Of a DNA stretch of 64,000 nucleotides, positions 26,733 through 35,789 are shown one piece after another. The position numbers and the translations under genes are program-made. Where the stretch lies: assembly GCF_023520895.1 (NCBI RefSeq), contig NZ_CP026029.1, forward strand, positions 372,001 through 436,000, given 5' to 3'. Below the pieces are notes generated by a model. The model was not told the DNA's origin. It did not search any database and saw only the letters and a program-made list of their open reading frames with translations. Numbering within the stretch: position 1 is the first letter of the stretch; each line of letters begins with the position of its first letter. The DNA comes from Paenibacillus sp. PK3_47. GTDB lineage: Bacteria; Bacillota; Bacilli; Paenibacillales; Paenibacillaceae.

Positions 26733-28289
26733 TTAATTAGGGGTGTATTCGTACATGTAATCCTGGTTGATGACCTGCTTCTCCTTTACTTCCACAGGGA
26801 ACATGGCTTCAGCCATGCGGATGGCCTTCAGCATCCCTTTGGCCTTGTTCATCGTCTCTTCGTATTCCTTCTCCGGAACCGAATCCCAGACAATTCCTGC
26901 CCCTGCCTGCACATAAGCCCGGCCTTTGCGGAAAATAATCGTCCGGATTGTAATGCAGGAATCCATATTCCCGGAAAACCCGAGATAACCAATCGCACCG
27001 GCGTAAGCGCCTCTTGCTTCCCGTTCCAGCTCGGAGATAATTTCCATTGCCCGCAGCTTTGGCGCACCGGAGACAGTACCGGCCGGCAGGCAGGAGAGGA
27101 AAGCATCGAAGAAATCCTTGTTGTCATCCAGAGTACCGGCTACATTCGAGACCATGTGCATGACATGGGAGTATTTTTCAATTTCCATAAAGGAATCGCA
27201 TTTCACCGTCCCGAACTTTGAAACCCGGCCCAAATCGTTGCGGCCCAGATCCACCAGCATCAGATGTTCCGCCCGTTCCTTCTCATCCTCCAGCAGGTCT
27301 GCGGCGAGCTGCCGGTCCTCAGTGTCCGTTGCGCCCCGCGGCCGGGTGCCCGCGATCGGCCGGGTCTCCACCCGGTCTCCGTCCACCTTTACCAGCGCCT
27401 CCGGAGAAGTGCCGACGATAATCTCCTCATCCATTTTCAGATAATACATATAGGGTGAAGGATTCAGGGTACGCAGCATCCGGTACACGTGCAGCGGTGA
27501 TACTTCCGTCTCAATATGCAGACGCTGTGATAATACCACCTGAAAAATGTCCCCGGCCCGGATATATTCCTTGGCCTGCTCTACGTTGCTGATATACTGC
27601 TCTTTTGTAACATTCGAGTGTATCTGCCCGAGCTCAATGTCCTGCGGAATACTGCGCCGGTTGACGTTCTCCTTCGGCCCTTCCTTCTGCAGCTCTTCGG
27701 CCAGGTTTTCCAGCTTCCGGCTAAGCTCCTCGTAGCCTGCACGGATCTCTGAATCCGTGTCCCCGTCCTTGATGTGCAGGTTACCGACGAGCAGGATCTG
27801 CTGCTTCACATGATCGAATACGATGATGCGGTCACAGAACATAAAGCGGATATCGTCCATCCCCAGATCGTCTACAGCATGCGGGGACAGCTTTTCATAA
27901 TACTGCAGCAGGTCATAACCGAAGAATCCGATGGCCCCGCCGGTAAAAGGAGGCATTCCCTCAAGCTTGGGGCTGCGGTAGGATCTGAGCAGTGCTTTCA
28001 GCTCTTCGATCGGCTTGCCCTGAAGCAGCCGCTGTTCCCCGCCGACTTCAGCGCGGATAACACCCTTTTTACCCGAAATCTTCAGAAATGGATCACTTCC
28101 GATAAAAGAGTACCGTGCCCATTGAATGCCGCCCTCCACACTTTCCAGCAGAAACGCATGATCCTGCTCCGCAAAACGCTGGAACAAACGGATTGGGGTC
28201 TCCATATCGGCCAGCAGCCTTTTTACTACAGGGATTAAATTATATTCCCTCGACAGTGCCACCACTTCGTCGATTCTAGGGTTCGTCAT
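26733..28289 (-). CDS. trpE: Anthranilate synthase component I
   Basis: The 518-residue chorismate-utilising enzyme makes anthranilate. The feedback-type LLES motif is near residues 48-51. C-terminal signatures include GDIFQVVLSQR, GTSPEALVKV, ETRPIAGTRPRG and LPAGTVSGAPK. It is the first trp gene, with AAGGAGG before the ATG, preceded by a long leader carrying a TRAP site. I saw no obvious sequence near the start able to hide its ribosome-binding site. Confidence 0.96.
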   Translation of the reverse strand: MTNPRIDEVVALSREYNLIPVVKRLLADMETPIRLFQRFAEQDHAFLLESVEGGIQWARYSFIGSDPFLKISGKKGVIRAEVGGEQRLLQGKPIEELKALLRSYRSPKLEGMPPFTGGAIGFFGYDLLQYYEKLSPHAVDDLGMDDIRFMFCDRIIVFDHVKQQILLVGNLHIKDGDTDSEIRAGYEELSRKLENLAEELQKEGPKENVNRRSIPQDIELGQIHSNVTKEQYISNVEQAKEYIRAGDIFQVVLSQRLHIETEVSPLHVYRMLRTLNPSPYMYYLKMDEEIIVGTSPEALVKVDGDRVETRPIAGTRPRGATDTEDRQLAADLLEDEKERAEHLMLVDLGRNDLGRVSKFGTVKCDSFMEIEKYSHVMHMVSNVAGTLDDNKDFFDAFLSCLPAGTVSGAPKLRAMEIISELEREARGAYAGAIGYLGFSGNMDSCITIRTIIFRKGRAYVQAGAGIVWDSVPEKEYEETMNKAKGMLKAIRMAEAMFPVEVKEKQVINQDYMYEYTPN

Positions 28290-28388
28290 TAGGGATGCCT
28301 CCTTGAGATGATTAATTATTGTCCATTGTACACTAAACTGCGATTCTTCCTTTTAGGAATTGTCCGTGACTCCAGAGAATGTTTGGAC

Positions 28389-28453
28389 TTCCGGCCGCTG
28401 TTGTCTCAGATTTCTTGATGTGTACCGCTGTTCGCGGTTGAAATCCGGTGACT
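28389..28453 (+). repeat. Dispersed intergenic repeat, copy A
   Basis: This stretch in the trpE leader matches 57757-57816 in inverse orientation. The shared core runs from TTCC..CGCTG..TCTC-AGATTT to CGGTKGAAATCCGGWGAC, with small length differences between copies. It is followed by a second palindromic patch near 28490-28521 (GGCGAACGC/TATCGCTCC). Confidence 0.6.
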
Positions 28454-28584
28454 GCTTATGCTTCCGAAGTGAGCTTTCCTACAGAAAGGTTATAGGCGAA
28501 CGCTATCGCTCCTACAGTTCCAAACTTCCCCTCCGCCACCCTTCCCTAATGGTTTTTTAAGTTCAATCTGGGAAGATACAAAAA

Positions 28585-28606
28585 AACCTCTACCGGAGTA
28601 GAGGTT
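28585..28606 (-). terminator. trp leader terminator (attenuator)
   Basis: On the minus strand a perfect 9-bp stem AACCTCTAC/GTAGAGGTT with the 4-nt loop TCCG precedes T7. Its 5' half (CTCTACTC, 28596-28603) is exactly complementary to GAGTAGAG in the TRAP site (28786-28793). An antiterminator that TRAP binding would block is therefore possible. A weaker 5-bp hairpin with T7 lies at about 28742-28767. Confidence 0.75.
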
Positions 28607-28765
28607 ATGTTATAAGCAAGTATATGAAAAATTGTTCAGGACCGGCAAATAGACTCCACCCTTGCAGTTAATTTCTTAATTACGGATAGACGGGTAGCGC
28701 AAAACAGGTTCCCTGCTATCCTGAAGAAAATAACGCAAAAAAACGGATTGCCTCAACTATAAATC

Positions 28766-28818
28766 CTGTACTCATCTCAGCTATACTCTACTCAACTAAA
28801 CTCTGCTTCACTCGGCTA
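28766..28818 (-). promoter_or_regulatory. TRAP-binding site, 11 NAG triplets
   Basis: Read on the minus strand, eleven triplets occur in an unbroken 5-nt register: TAG GAG AAG GAG TAG GAG GAG TAG GAG GAG CAG, each separated by exactly 2 bases. TRAP is an 11-mer ring that binds eleven (G/U)AG repeats spaced by 2-3 bases. Nine of the triplets are GAG or TAG; AAG and CAG are weaker. This is the expected attenuation site for trpE, and the TRAP gene is at 39037-39285. Confidence 0.88.
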
Positions 28819-28823
28819 ACTAC

Positions 28824-28853
28824 ACTATACATGATGACAGCGGTCATTGACAA
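28824..28853 (-). promoter_or_regulatory. trp operon promoter with palindromic spacer
   Basis: On the minus strand TTGTCA (28848-28853), 18 bases, TATAGT (28824-28829). The spacer contains the inverted repeat ATGAC-CGCT-GTCAT (28834-28847). Transcription would start near 28817, right at the beginning of the TRAP site. Confidence 0.65.
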
Positions 28854-28870
28854 CCCGCAATTTATTTTGG

Positions 28871-29242
28871 TTACTTGGCCTGTGAGAGATCGGGACGGAG
28901 CTTCTGGGCTTCGTTCAGATAGACATGGCGGATATCCCGCTGCGACTTGTCCGTATTGACCTGCACCATCAGACGGATGCACATCGGCAGGCCGCCTTTG
29001 ACGGGAATCTCCACGGAGCACATCAGCGGCACCAGCTCCCAGCCTTCGATCTCACGGATGGCCCGCGCCGGAAACGTAGCGTCCAGATCCCCGGTCACCG
29101 TAATCCACACACTGCAGATATCTTCTGCGATGACATCATTACGCTCGACAATTTCCCGCAGCAGCACCACAGTTTCCCGTAAAATCTCGTTTTCCTCATT
29201 TTGTGTAACGGTTGTAGCCCCGCGTATTCCCCGGTTTACCAT
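28871..29242 (-). CDS. aroH: Chorismate mutase, AroH type
   Basis: A 123-residue trimeric-type chorismate mutase that converts chorismate to prephenate. RGIRGATTV (about 4-12) carries the first active-site Arg, CSVWIT and PLMCSVEIPV follow, and MCIRLMVQVNT supplies the second Arg. It starts inside the end of aroB with AAGGAGG upstream. It branches flux to tyrosine and phenylalanine, next to tyrA and hisC. Confidence 0.95.
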   Translation of the reverse strand: MVNRGIRGATTVTQNEENEILRETVVLLREIVERNDVIAEDICSVWITVTGDLDATFPARAIREIEGWELVPLMCSVEIPVKGGLPMCIRLMVQVNTDKSQRDIRHVYLNEAQKLRPDLSQAK

Positions 29243-30342
29243 GGGCTTTCCTCCTTCTTAAGCTGTGCGATTACTTCACGGACGGTGCTCTGCTGCACAT
29301 CATTAACAATACTTACAGAACCAATTGTATCAGGGACGATAAAGGTCATCCGGCCTTCCTTGAACTTCTTGTCATGCATCATCGCTTCCATCAGCTCATC
29401 TTCACTGGTTTCCGCCGGAAGTCTGACCGGCAGTCCGAGGGCTGTAAGCATAGATACCGTATCCTCATAAATCGACGCATCACGGCCCAGCTTGGCAGCC
29501 AGAAGTGCCGAACCGGCCATTCCGATGGCAATGGCTTCACCATGCAGGAACACACCATATCCGCCAACGGCTTCTATAGCATGCCCGATGGTGTGTCCCA
29601 GGTTCAGGATCGCCCGCTGCCCCTGCTCACGCTCATCATTACCGATAACGGCAGCCTTGATGGCACATCCGCGCTCCAGGGCGTATCCAAGCGCTTCAAC
29701 ATTCAGTTCAAGCAGTTCAGCCGCATGCTCACGGCACCAGTATGCGAACTCCTTATCCAGAATCAGCCCGTGCTTCACGACCTCGGCAAGCCCGGATGAA
29801 ACCTGGCGCGCCGGGAGTGTAAGCAGCGTGTCGATGTCATAGAGCACCATGGACGGCTGATAGAAAGCTCCGATCATATTCTTGGCCAGCGGATGATTGA
29901 CGGCCACCTTGCCGCCGACACTGCTGTCATGGGCCAGGATCGTAGTCGGAATCTGCATAAAGCCGATTCCCCGCATATAGGTTGCGGCAACATAACCGGC
30001 CAGATCGCCGACTACGCCGCCGCCAAGCGCCAGAACCGCAGAGCTGCGGTCCAGGCCGGCCTGGATAGCCGTTGTAATTACCTCTTCATAGACAGCCAGG
30101 GATTTGGAAGCTTCTCCAGCAGGAATGATATGAGTCACCACGGTATAACCGTGTTCCCGCAGGGACGCTTCCAGTACATGCAGATAGCGCGGTGCAACTT
30201 CGCTGTCACTGACTACAAGCAGCGGACTGCGGAGCGGAAAACCCGCCTCCAGGCAGCGCTGGCCGACATCCTTCAGCAGCCCGCTTCCAATATAAATCGG
30301 ATACGAACGTTCACCCAAATCTACTGTAATCTGCCGTACCAT
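29236..30342 (-). CDS. aroB: 3-dehydroquinate synthase
   Basis: The 368-residue NAD- and zinc-dependent enzyme cyclises DAHP to dehydroquinate. Signatures are GGGVVGDLAGYVAATYMRG, the HDSSVGGKVAVNHPL motif, and the metal-binding RAILNLGHTIGHAIE. The start codon shares a base with the aroC stop (TAATG). Confidence 0.96.
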   Translation of the reverse strand: MVRQITVDLGERSYPIYIGSGLLKDVGQRCLEAGFPLRSPLLVVSDSEVAPRYLHVLEASLREHGYTVVTHIIPAGEASKSLAVYEEVITTAIQAGLDRSSAVLALGGGVVGDLAGYVAATYMRGIGFMQIPTTILAHDSSVGGKVAVNHPLAKNMIGAFYQPSMVLYDIDTLLTLPARQVSSGLAEVVKHGLILDKEFAYWCREHAAELLELNVEALGYALERGCAIKAAVIGNDEREQGQRAILNLGHTIGHAIEAVGGYGVFLHGEAIAIGMAGSALLAAKLGRDASIYEDTVSMLTALGLPVRLPAETSEDELMEAMMHDKKFKEGRMTFIVPDTIGSVSIVNDVQQSTVREVIAQLKKEESPW

Positions 30343-31511
30343 TAATAGCTCTCCAGCTGTGCCAGATAGCTGTTGTAGTTGGAGCGGATTTCTTCCATCG
30401 AGTCCCCTCCGAATTTATCCAGGAAGGCTTTGGCGATTTCCCAGGCTACTACATTCTCCAGCACGACACAGGCTGCCGGCACAGCACAGGCATCCGAACG
30501 TTCAACCTGGGCGGTAAAAGGCTCCTTAGTGTCGATATCCACGCTCTGCAGCGGCTTGTAGAGGGTCGGGATCGGCTTCATTACTCCGCGGACGACAACC
30601 GGCATTCCGTTGGTCATTCCGCCTTCAAAACCGCCGAGGCGGTTGCTTGCCCGGTAATATCCTCTGGAAGGCTCGTACATAATCTCATCATGGACCTGTG
30701 ATCCGCGCAGCTTACCGGCTTCAAATCCGATACCGATCTCGACACCTTTGAAAGCGTTGATCGACATTACAGCTCCGGCGATCGCAGCGTCCAGCTTGCG
30801 GTCATACTGCACATAACTGCCCAGACCGACAGGCAGGCCTTCGACGATACATTCGACAATGCCTCCGATCGAGTCGCCTTCCTCCTTGATCTTGTCTATG
30901 TAAGCCTCCATCTTCTGTTCTGTCTCTTTGTCTACCACTCGCACAGAAGAAGCCTCAGTCTGCTCTATCAGCTCATCCACAGTAAGCTGATTGGGCGGAG
31001 CCTCAATTTCACCGATACGGATGACTTGTCCGGCAATCTTTACGCCGAATGCAGCCAGCAGCTGCCGGGCAACCGCGCCAACCGCAACTCTCGCCGCTGT
31101 CTCACGGGCACTCGAACGTTCAAGAACGTTCCGCAGGTCTGTATGGTTATACTTCAATCCGCCGTTCAGATCCGCATGTCCAGGACGGGGACGGTTCACA
31201 CGCCGCTTCTCTTCATCGCTTCCGGGAATCGGCTCGATATTCATAATGTTTCTCCAGTGGGTCCAGTCCTTGTTCTCTACCACAAGGGCCACAGGAGCTC
31301 CCGTAGTATAGCCGTGGCGCACTCCGCCGGCGATCTGTGCCGTATCTTTCTCAATCTGCATCCGCCGTCCGCGGCCGTAGCCCTTCTGACGCCGCTCGAG
31401 CTGGAAGTTAAGCTCCTCAAAATTAAGTGTCAAATTGCTGGGCAGTCCTTCAATAATGGCTGTAAGCTGGGGGCCGTGCGTTTCCCCCGCTGTCAAATAG
31501 CGTAAACTCAT
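30342..31511 (-). CDS. aroC: Chorismate synthase
   Basis: The enzyme (called AroF in B. subtilis) makes chorismate from EPSP using reduced FMN. The 389-residue protein opens with GETHGPQL. It contains the [12 protein letters not shown] flavin/phosphate segment, [15 protein letters not shown] and [16 protein letters not shown]. The ATG lies 8 bases after AAGGGGG; an upstream in-frame start is less likely. It is first of the aroC-aroB-aroH segment. Confidence 0.95.
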   Translation of the reverse strand: MSLRYLTAGETHGPQLTAIIEGLPSNLTLNFEELNFQLERRQKGYGRGRRMQIEKDTAQIAGGVRHGYTTGAPVALVVENKDWTHWRNIMNIEPIPGSDEEKRRVNRPRPGHADLNGGLKYNHTDLRNVLERSSARETAARVAVGAVARQLLAAFGVKIAGQVIRIGEIEAPPNQLTVDELIEQTEASSVRVVDKETEQKMEAYIDKIKEEGDSIGGIVECIVEGLPVGLGSYVQYDRKLDAAIAGAVMSINAFKGVEIGIGFEAGKLRGSQVHDEIMYEPSRGYYRASNRLGGFEGGMTNGMPVVVRGVMKPIPTLYKPLQSVDIDTKEPFTAQVERSDACAVPAACVVLENVVAWEIAKAFLDKFGGDSMEEIRSNYNSYLAQLESY

Positions 31512-31647
31512 GCTGCGTTCCCCCTTCACACTTTCAAACTGTAAACCGCTAAAATGTTAAATGTCTTTGCTCATTATAGTATAGGGAGTCCTCTTTGACA
31601 AGAAAGGGATGCTTCCCTTAAGGCCAGCCTGCGAACCTAAAATAAAA

Positions 31648-31679
31648 GCGCTGCTCTACTCTAGTGAGTAAAGCAGCGC
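31648..31679 (-). terminator. Terminator after the small HTH-like gene
   Basis: A 14-bp stem (one G-T pair) with a 4-nt loop, followed on the minus strand by TTTTATTTT. It separates the cheR segment from aroC. Confidence 0.85.
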
Positions 31680-31709
31680 CTTTCAGCCTCCGGGCAGAAT
31701 CCCGCCCCC

Positions 31710-31871
31710 CTAGCTTCCGCTCCTGCGGGCAGGAGGAGTAAACGGCTGTTTGTTCTCCTCCTGCAGCAGCAGGCTGTGCAGCTGCCGCTCTTCGATGCCG
31801 AGAATTTGACCGCATTCGCGGACGGTAAGGAAGCCGCGTCTGTAAGCGGCGATAACCTTGCTTTTGTCCAT
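31710..31871 (-). CDS. Small HTH-like protein of unknown function
   Basis: A 53-residue product. Residues about 4-35 (KVIAAYRRGFLTVRECGQIL) resemble a helix-turn-helix of the sigma-region-4 type, with a Gly turn and a second helix EERQLHSLLL. The ATG is preceded by AAAGG, 11-12 bases upstream. It lies between cheR and a strong terminator, so it is probably cotranscribed with cheR. Its role is unknown. Confidence 0.6.
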   Translation of the reverse strand: MDKSKVIAAYRRGFLTVRECGQILGIEERQLHSLLLQEENKQPFTPPARRSGS

Positions 31872-31974
31872 CTGGATAACGACCTTTCGCATGCTTGCTG
31901 TATATGTTAACCAGTATCACTTAAAAGGAGCGGATGTATACATTGGACAAAAGCACAAGCCGGCGGCTTATATA

Positions 31975-32775
31975 TTATTTCTTGCGGTAGAAGAAGGTCT
32001 CCGTCGATTCAAAGCCGTACTGCCCCGGTGTAAAGATCTGCTCTGTGCTGCCTACGAACAAATATCCGCCCGGGCGCAGGCTGGCCGAAAATTTGTGGTA
32101 GAGCTTGTTCTTTGCTTCTTCGGTAAAATAGATCATTACGTTACGGCAGATGATAAGGTCAAAGCCTTCATCGAATTTATCCAGCAGGAGATTCTGCTTG
32201 CGGAAATCAATGTTCTTCTTGAGGCCTTCACTGACCTTGAACATCGGCCCCTCCTGAGCGAAATAACGCGCTGCCACATCCTTCGGCACATCCTTCAGGG
32301 AGCGCTCCAGATAGAGGCCCTGCTTCGCTTTGGACAATGCGCCGTCATCAATATCCGTAGCCAGGATTCCGGTCTGCGTGAGTATATTCTTGTCAGAAAG
32401 AATCATGGCCAGTGTATACGGCTCTTCCCCTGTAGAGCAGGCGGCGCTCCACAGCTTGAGCCTGCGGCCGGAACGCTGCAGATCAGGCAGAATGACATCC
32501 CGCAGCACTTCCCAGCGGTTCGGATTGCGCCAGAACTCCGAGACATTAATTGTCATCCGGTCGAGAAACTCATAGAACAATGCCTTGTCCTGCATCATTG
32601 CGCTGTAGAAATCACTGAATGAATGATAGCCGTTCTTCATCCGCAGCGTAGTAAGACGCCGCTTCATCTGGGCTTCCTTGTATTGAGACAGGTCTATTCC
32701 TGTACTTTGTTTGATCTTGTGAATAAATCCGGTATAATCCGGGTCTGCTGCCACGAGTCCTTCACGTTCAGCCAT
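31975..32775 (-). CDS. cheR: Chemotaxis protein methyltransferase
   Basis: CheR uses S-adenosylmethionine to methylate glutamates of chemoreceptors. The 266-residue protein has a short N-terminal helical domain (about 1-75) and a Rossmann methyltransferase domain with KLWSAACSTGEEPYTLAM (about 104-121) and the conserved ICRNVMIYF (about 210). The B. subtilis order ndk-cheR-aroC is kept. Confidence 0.95.
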   Translation of the reverse strand: MAEREGLVAADPDYTGFIHKIKQSTGIDLSQYKEAQMKRRLTTLRMKNGYHSFSDFYSAMMQDKALFYEFLDRMTINVSEFWRNPNRWEVLRDVILPDLQRSGRRLKLWSAACSTGEEPYTLAMILSDKNILTQTGILATDIDDGALSKAKQGLYLERSLKDVPKDVAARYFAQEGPMFKVSEGLKKNIDFRKQNLLLDKFDEGFDLIICRNVMIYFTEEAKNKLYHKFSASLRPGGYLFVGSTEQIFTPGQYGFESTETFFYRKK

Positions 32776-32801
32776 GGTCTTCCCCTGCCTCCCGCCTGCT
32801 G

Positions 32802-33245
32802 TTACATCCAGGCTTCGATGTCTTTATTATAGTGGGCCAGTTCATCCGGAGCAAAGAAATTGGCAATTTCGCGTTCTGCGCTTTCTGGAGAATCTGATCC
32901 GTGAATCAGGTTAAGTGGTGTATGACTGGCAAAATCACCGCGGATGGTTCCGGGTAATGCCTCGCCAACCTTGGTCTTGCCGATCAGGAGACGGGACAGC
33001 GCAATAACGTCATCGCCTTCCCATACCATAGCGAACACAGGGCCGGAAGTTATAAATCCTACCAGTTCACCAAAGAAATCCTTGCCTTCATGTTCTGCAT
33101 AGTGCTTCTTGGCCTGCTCATCCGTAACGGTAATCAGCTTTGCTGCGATGAGTTTGAATCCCTTGTCTTCCAGGCGGGCAACAATACGCCCGATCAGTCC
33201 GCGCTGCACTCCGTCCGGCTTGATCATCAGATACGTTCTTTCCAT
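32802..33245 (-). CDS. ndk: Nucleoside diphosphate kinase
   Basis: A 147-residue kinase that equalises NTP and dNTP pools. The phosphohistidine lies in [15 protein letters not shown] (about residues 112-126), and the protein opens with [16 protein letters not shown]. The ATG follows GGAG by 9 bases. A single-subunit housekeeping enzyme of normal length. Confidence 0.97.
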   Translation of the reverse strand: MERTYLMIKPDGVQRGLIGRIVARLEDKGFKLIAAKLITVTDEQAKKHYAEHEGKDFFGELVGFITSGPVFAMVWEGDDVIALSRLLIGKTKVGEALPGTIRGDFASHTPLNLIHGSDSPESAEREIANFFAPDELAHYNKDIEAWM

Positions 33246-33369
33246 ACAGTCACTCTCCATTGTCTATAATAGGATTATAAGAGGCTTCAGAAATCAGAGC
33301 TTATATTTCCTGATATTATCAGAAACAATGCCATCTGTGAACGCAAATTATTTATATACTCCCGGAAGC

Positions 33370-34338
33370 TTAGTAAGCTCTGCCTGTCACAAAATAAGCA
33401 ATGTCCCGCAGATTGCGTTTGGTCCGGTTGCTGGGAAGCTCGTCCAGCGCAGCCAGCGCTTTATTGATATAACGTGAAGCCAGCTCCTCAGAACGGGCGA
33501 TTCCATCACCGGAGAGGATCAGATCAATAGCCCTGCCTACACCGGTGTGACCGGCACGGATCAGTGCCAGCTCTTCCAGCAGCGAAGCACGCAGCCGGCC
33601 GTCTTCCAGACTGTAGATTACCGGAAGCGTGATATTGCCTTGACGCATATCACTGCCCGGCGGTTTGCCGATTTGTTTCTCCGTCCCGGAAAGATCGAGC
33701 AGATCATCACGGATCTGAAATGCCATACCGACATTGTATCCGTAATTGTAGAGCAGGCGGGCCGATTCCGGGTCTGCGTCAGCTGCCAGCGCACCAAGCT
33801 GGCAGCTGACGGCAATCAGCAGTGCCGTCTTGCGGCGGATCCGCCGGAGATAATGGCGTACGCTCTGCTCACTGTTGAAGAAATCACGGATCTGCTCCAT
33901 TTCTCCGATAGACATCTCTACCATTGCTTTGGAGAGAATTTGGTGAATCCGCGGATTGGAGAGCTCCGAGGTCATGACAAGCGCCTTCGCGTAGATATAA
34001 TCGCCGGTATACATAGCGATCTTATCGCCCCACTTCGCCTTGACAGTAAGCTCGCCGCGCCGCAGCTGTGCATCGTCAATGACATCATCGTGGACGAGTG
34101 AAGCGCTGTGGATCAGCTCCAGCGGAATGGCTACCCGCTTCAGCTTCTCCAGATCATATTGCCCGAATTTGCCTCCCATCAGTACAAACACCGGACGCAG
34201 ACGTTTTCCCCCTGCCTTCAGCAGATGCAGGGATGTCTCTGTCAGCAGGTCATCGTCTCCCTGAACACTGCGGTACAGCTCTTTTTCAATCTGGTCCATA
34301 TCTTTATTCAGCAAGCCAAACATTTGCATTCGTTTCAT
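33370..34338 (-). CDS. hepT: Heptaprenyl diphosphate synthase component II
   Basis: The catalytic chain of the two-component synthase that makes the C35 side chain of menaquinone-7. The 322-residue protein has both Asp-rich motifs, DDVIDD near residue 86 and DDLLD near 213, and the GGKRLRP motif. The chosen ATG overlaps the mqnA stop (ATGA); the longer upstream frame would lie inside mqnA. Component I (hepS) is at 37410-38279. Confidence 0.93.
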   Translation of the reverse strand: MKRMQMFGLLNKDMDQIEKELYRSVQGDDDLLTETSLHLLKAGGKRLRPVFVLMGGKFGQYDLEKLKRVAIPLELIHSASLVHDDVIDDAQLRRGELTVKAKWGDKIAMYTGDYIYAKALVMTSELSNPRIHQILSKAMVEMSIGEMEQIRDFFNSEQSVRHYLRRIRRKTALLIAVSCQLGALAADADPESARLLYNYGYNVGMAFQIRDDLLDLSGTEKQIGKPPGSDMRQGNITLPVIYSLEDGRLRASLLEELALIRAGHTGVGRAIDLILSGDGIARSEELASRYINKALAALDELPSNRTKRNLRDIAYFVTGRAY

Positions 34339-35183
34339 TCTTTCACCCGTATCAGCATATTCCGGCTCCAAAGCTCCATCTTCACTTCCTGCGGCAGCAG
34401 GCCCATTTGATAGGCATAGCGGAAATAGAGATTCAGACCTTCCTGCTGCCTTTCCCCAAAGTCGTAACACAAATTACGGAAATACCCGTCCCAGTAGGCT
34501 GTCGTGCCGCCTATCCCCGTGCGCGCCTCACGGATAATCGGAGCCAGATCCTGCACTCCGCGTCTCTTGCTCTCCATAAAAGCTCCGGCGATCTCCGCAA
34601 TGGCTTCCGGCATTTCCCGTGCAGCTTCACGGTTCACTGCCCAGACTGCGAAAGTCATGCTGTGCCCGGTCCATTCTTTCCAGAGCCGGCCCAGATCCGT
34701 AACGATATAACCACGATCCTGCCACGAGGCCCTGATTGCATTGTCCCCGATCAGAAGACAGGCATCTGTCTGCTCCATCATGCTGTCCAGATCCGGCTCT
34801 GCGCTGATATATTCCGGCTTGGCGCCTACTGCCTTTTCCATCAGAATCTTCAGCAGATTGACCGAAGTTGCGGATGTATTGGTCACAGCAATTCTGCCGC
34901 TGCCGATCCGGTCAACCGGTGTCCGTGAGAACAGCAGAATGGATTGTACCGGTCCGTCCGCACTGACAGACAGATCAGGAAGCAGGAGCAGCCGGTCGCT
35001 GGCCGCAGCATATGCGAAAGACGATAAAGCGCCTACATGGATGCTGCCCTCTGCCATCCCCTGATTAAGAATGGCAGGCACTTCACTTACCATCTCTGCA
35101 GGAAAACTCAATGTAGAGGGGTAGAAATTGTGAAATACCGGCCATGAGTTGGTATAGCTGATTTTACCTATCACCGTATGCAT
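34335..35183 (-). CDS. mqnA: Chorismate dehydratase (menaquinone, futalosine route)
   Basis: A 282-residue periplasmic-binding-protein-like enzyme. The KISYTNSWPVFHNF opening, SSFAYAAA and TNTSATSVNLLKILM segments are typical of MqnA, which dehydrates chorismate to 3-[(1-carboxyvinyl)oxy]benzoate. It lies between ubiX and hepT in a menaquinone gene cluster, supporting the role. MqnD is a distant relative, but the first residues and the linkage favour MqnA. Confidence 0.88.
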   Translation of the reverse strand: MHTVIGKISYTNSWPVFHNFYPSTLSFPAEMVSEVPAILNQGMAEGSIHVGALSSFAYAAASDRLLLLPDLSVSADGPVQSILLFSRTPVDRIGSGRIAVTNTSATSVNLLKILMEKAVGAKPEYISAEPDLDSMMEQTDACLLIGDNAIRASWQDRGYIVTDLGRLWKEWTGHSMTFAVWAVNREAAREMPEAIAEIAGAFMESKRRGVQDLAPIIREARTGIGGTTAYWDGYFRNLCYDFGERQQEGLNLYFRYAYQMGLLPQEVKMELWSRNMLIRVKE

Positions 35184-35186
35184 GGT

Positions 35187-35789
35187 TCATTCCCCCCATC
35201 TGCGAAATAAGCTGTGTTCAATATTAAAGCTGTCCAGCACCTTGCCCACCATGAAGTTAATCATGTCGTCCATGCTGCTCGGGCCGAAATAAAAGGCCGG
35301 CATGGCCGGAATCATCCTGACTCCAAGGCGGGACAGCTTCAGCATATTTTCCAGGTGGATGGCATGCAGCGGTGTCTCCCGGGGAACGAGTACCAGCGGA
35401 CGCCCTTCCTTCATCATGACATCTGCAGCCCTTGTCATCAAGTTGTCGGAGCTTCCGTTCGCCACAGCAGCAAGCGTCCCCATAGAGCAGGGCATAATGA
35501 TCATCCCTTCAGTCCGGAAGGATCCGCTCGCAATCGACGCACCGATATCCCCTACAGGGTGATAAATGAGAGAACCGGGATAGCCTTTGAACTGCTCGTT
35601 CAAAAAGCCCTCCCGGTCTGAGGCGGCAAAACCCAGCTCTTCTTTAAAGACGCGCCAGCCCGCATTGCTTACAACTAAATGAACCGTATATCCCATATCA
35701 AGCAGGGTTTCTGTCAGACGAACGCCATAGACAGCTCCGCTTGCTCCGGTAATTCCTACGACGAAATTTTTAGGTCTGAGCTTATTCAT
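35187..35789 (-). CDS. ubiX: Flavin prenyltransferase UbiX
   Basis: A 200-residue flavoprotein that makes prenylated FMN for UbiD-type decarboxylases. It opens with VGITGASGAVYG, and has the SNLMTRAADV-type segment (SSDNLMTRAADVMMKEGRPLVLVPRETPLH). The start overlaps the upstream prenyltransferase stop. In futalosine-route organisms a UbiX/UbiD-like pair acts late in menaquinone synthesis; no ubiD is seen in this window. Confidence 0.92.
   Translation of the reverse strand: MNKLRPKNFVVGITGASGAVYGVRLTETLLDMGYTVHLVVSNAGWRVFKEELGFAASDREGFLNEQFKGYPGSLIYHPVGDIGASIASGSFRTEGMIIMPCSMGTLAAVANGSSDNLMTRAADVMMKEGRPLVLVPRETPLHAIHLENMLKLSRLGVRMIPAMPAFYFGPSSMDDMINFMVGKVLDSFNIEHSLFRRWGE

Noticed and set aside
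28360..28560. A 66-codon plus-strand frame in the trpE leader
   Set aside because: It lies within the repeat-like sequence, opposite the trp leader RNA, with no start signal.
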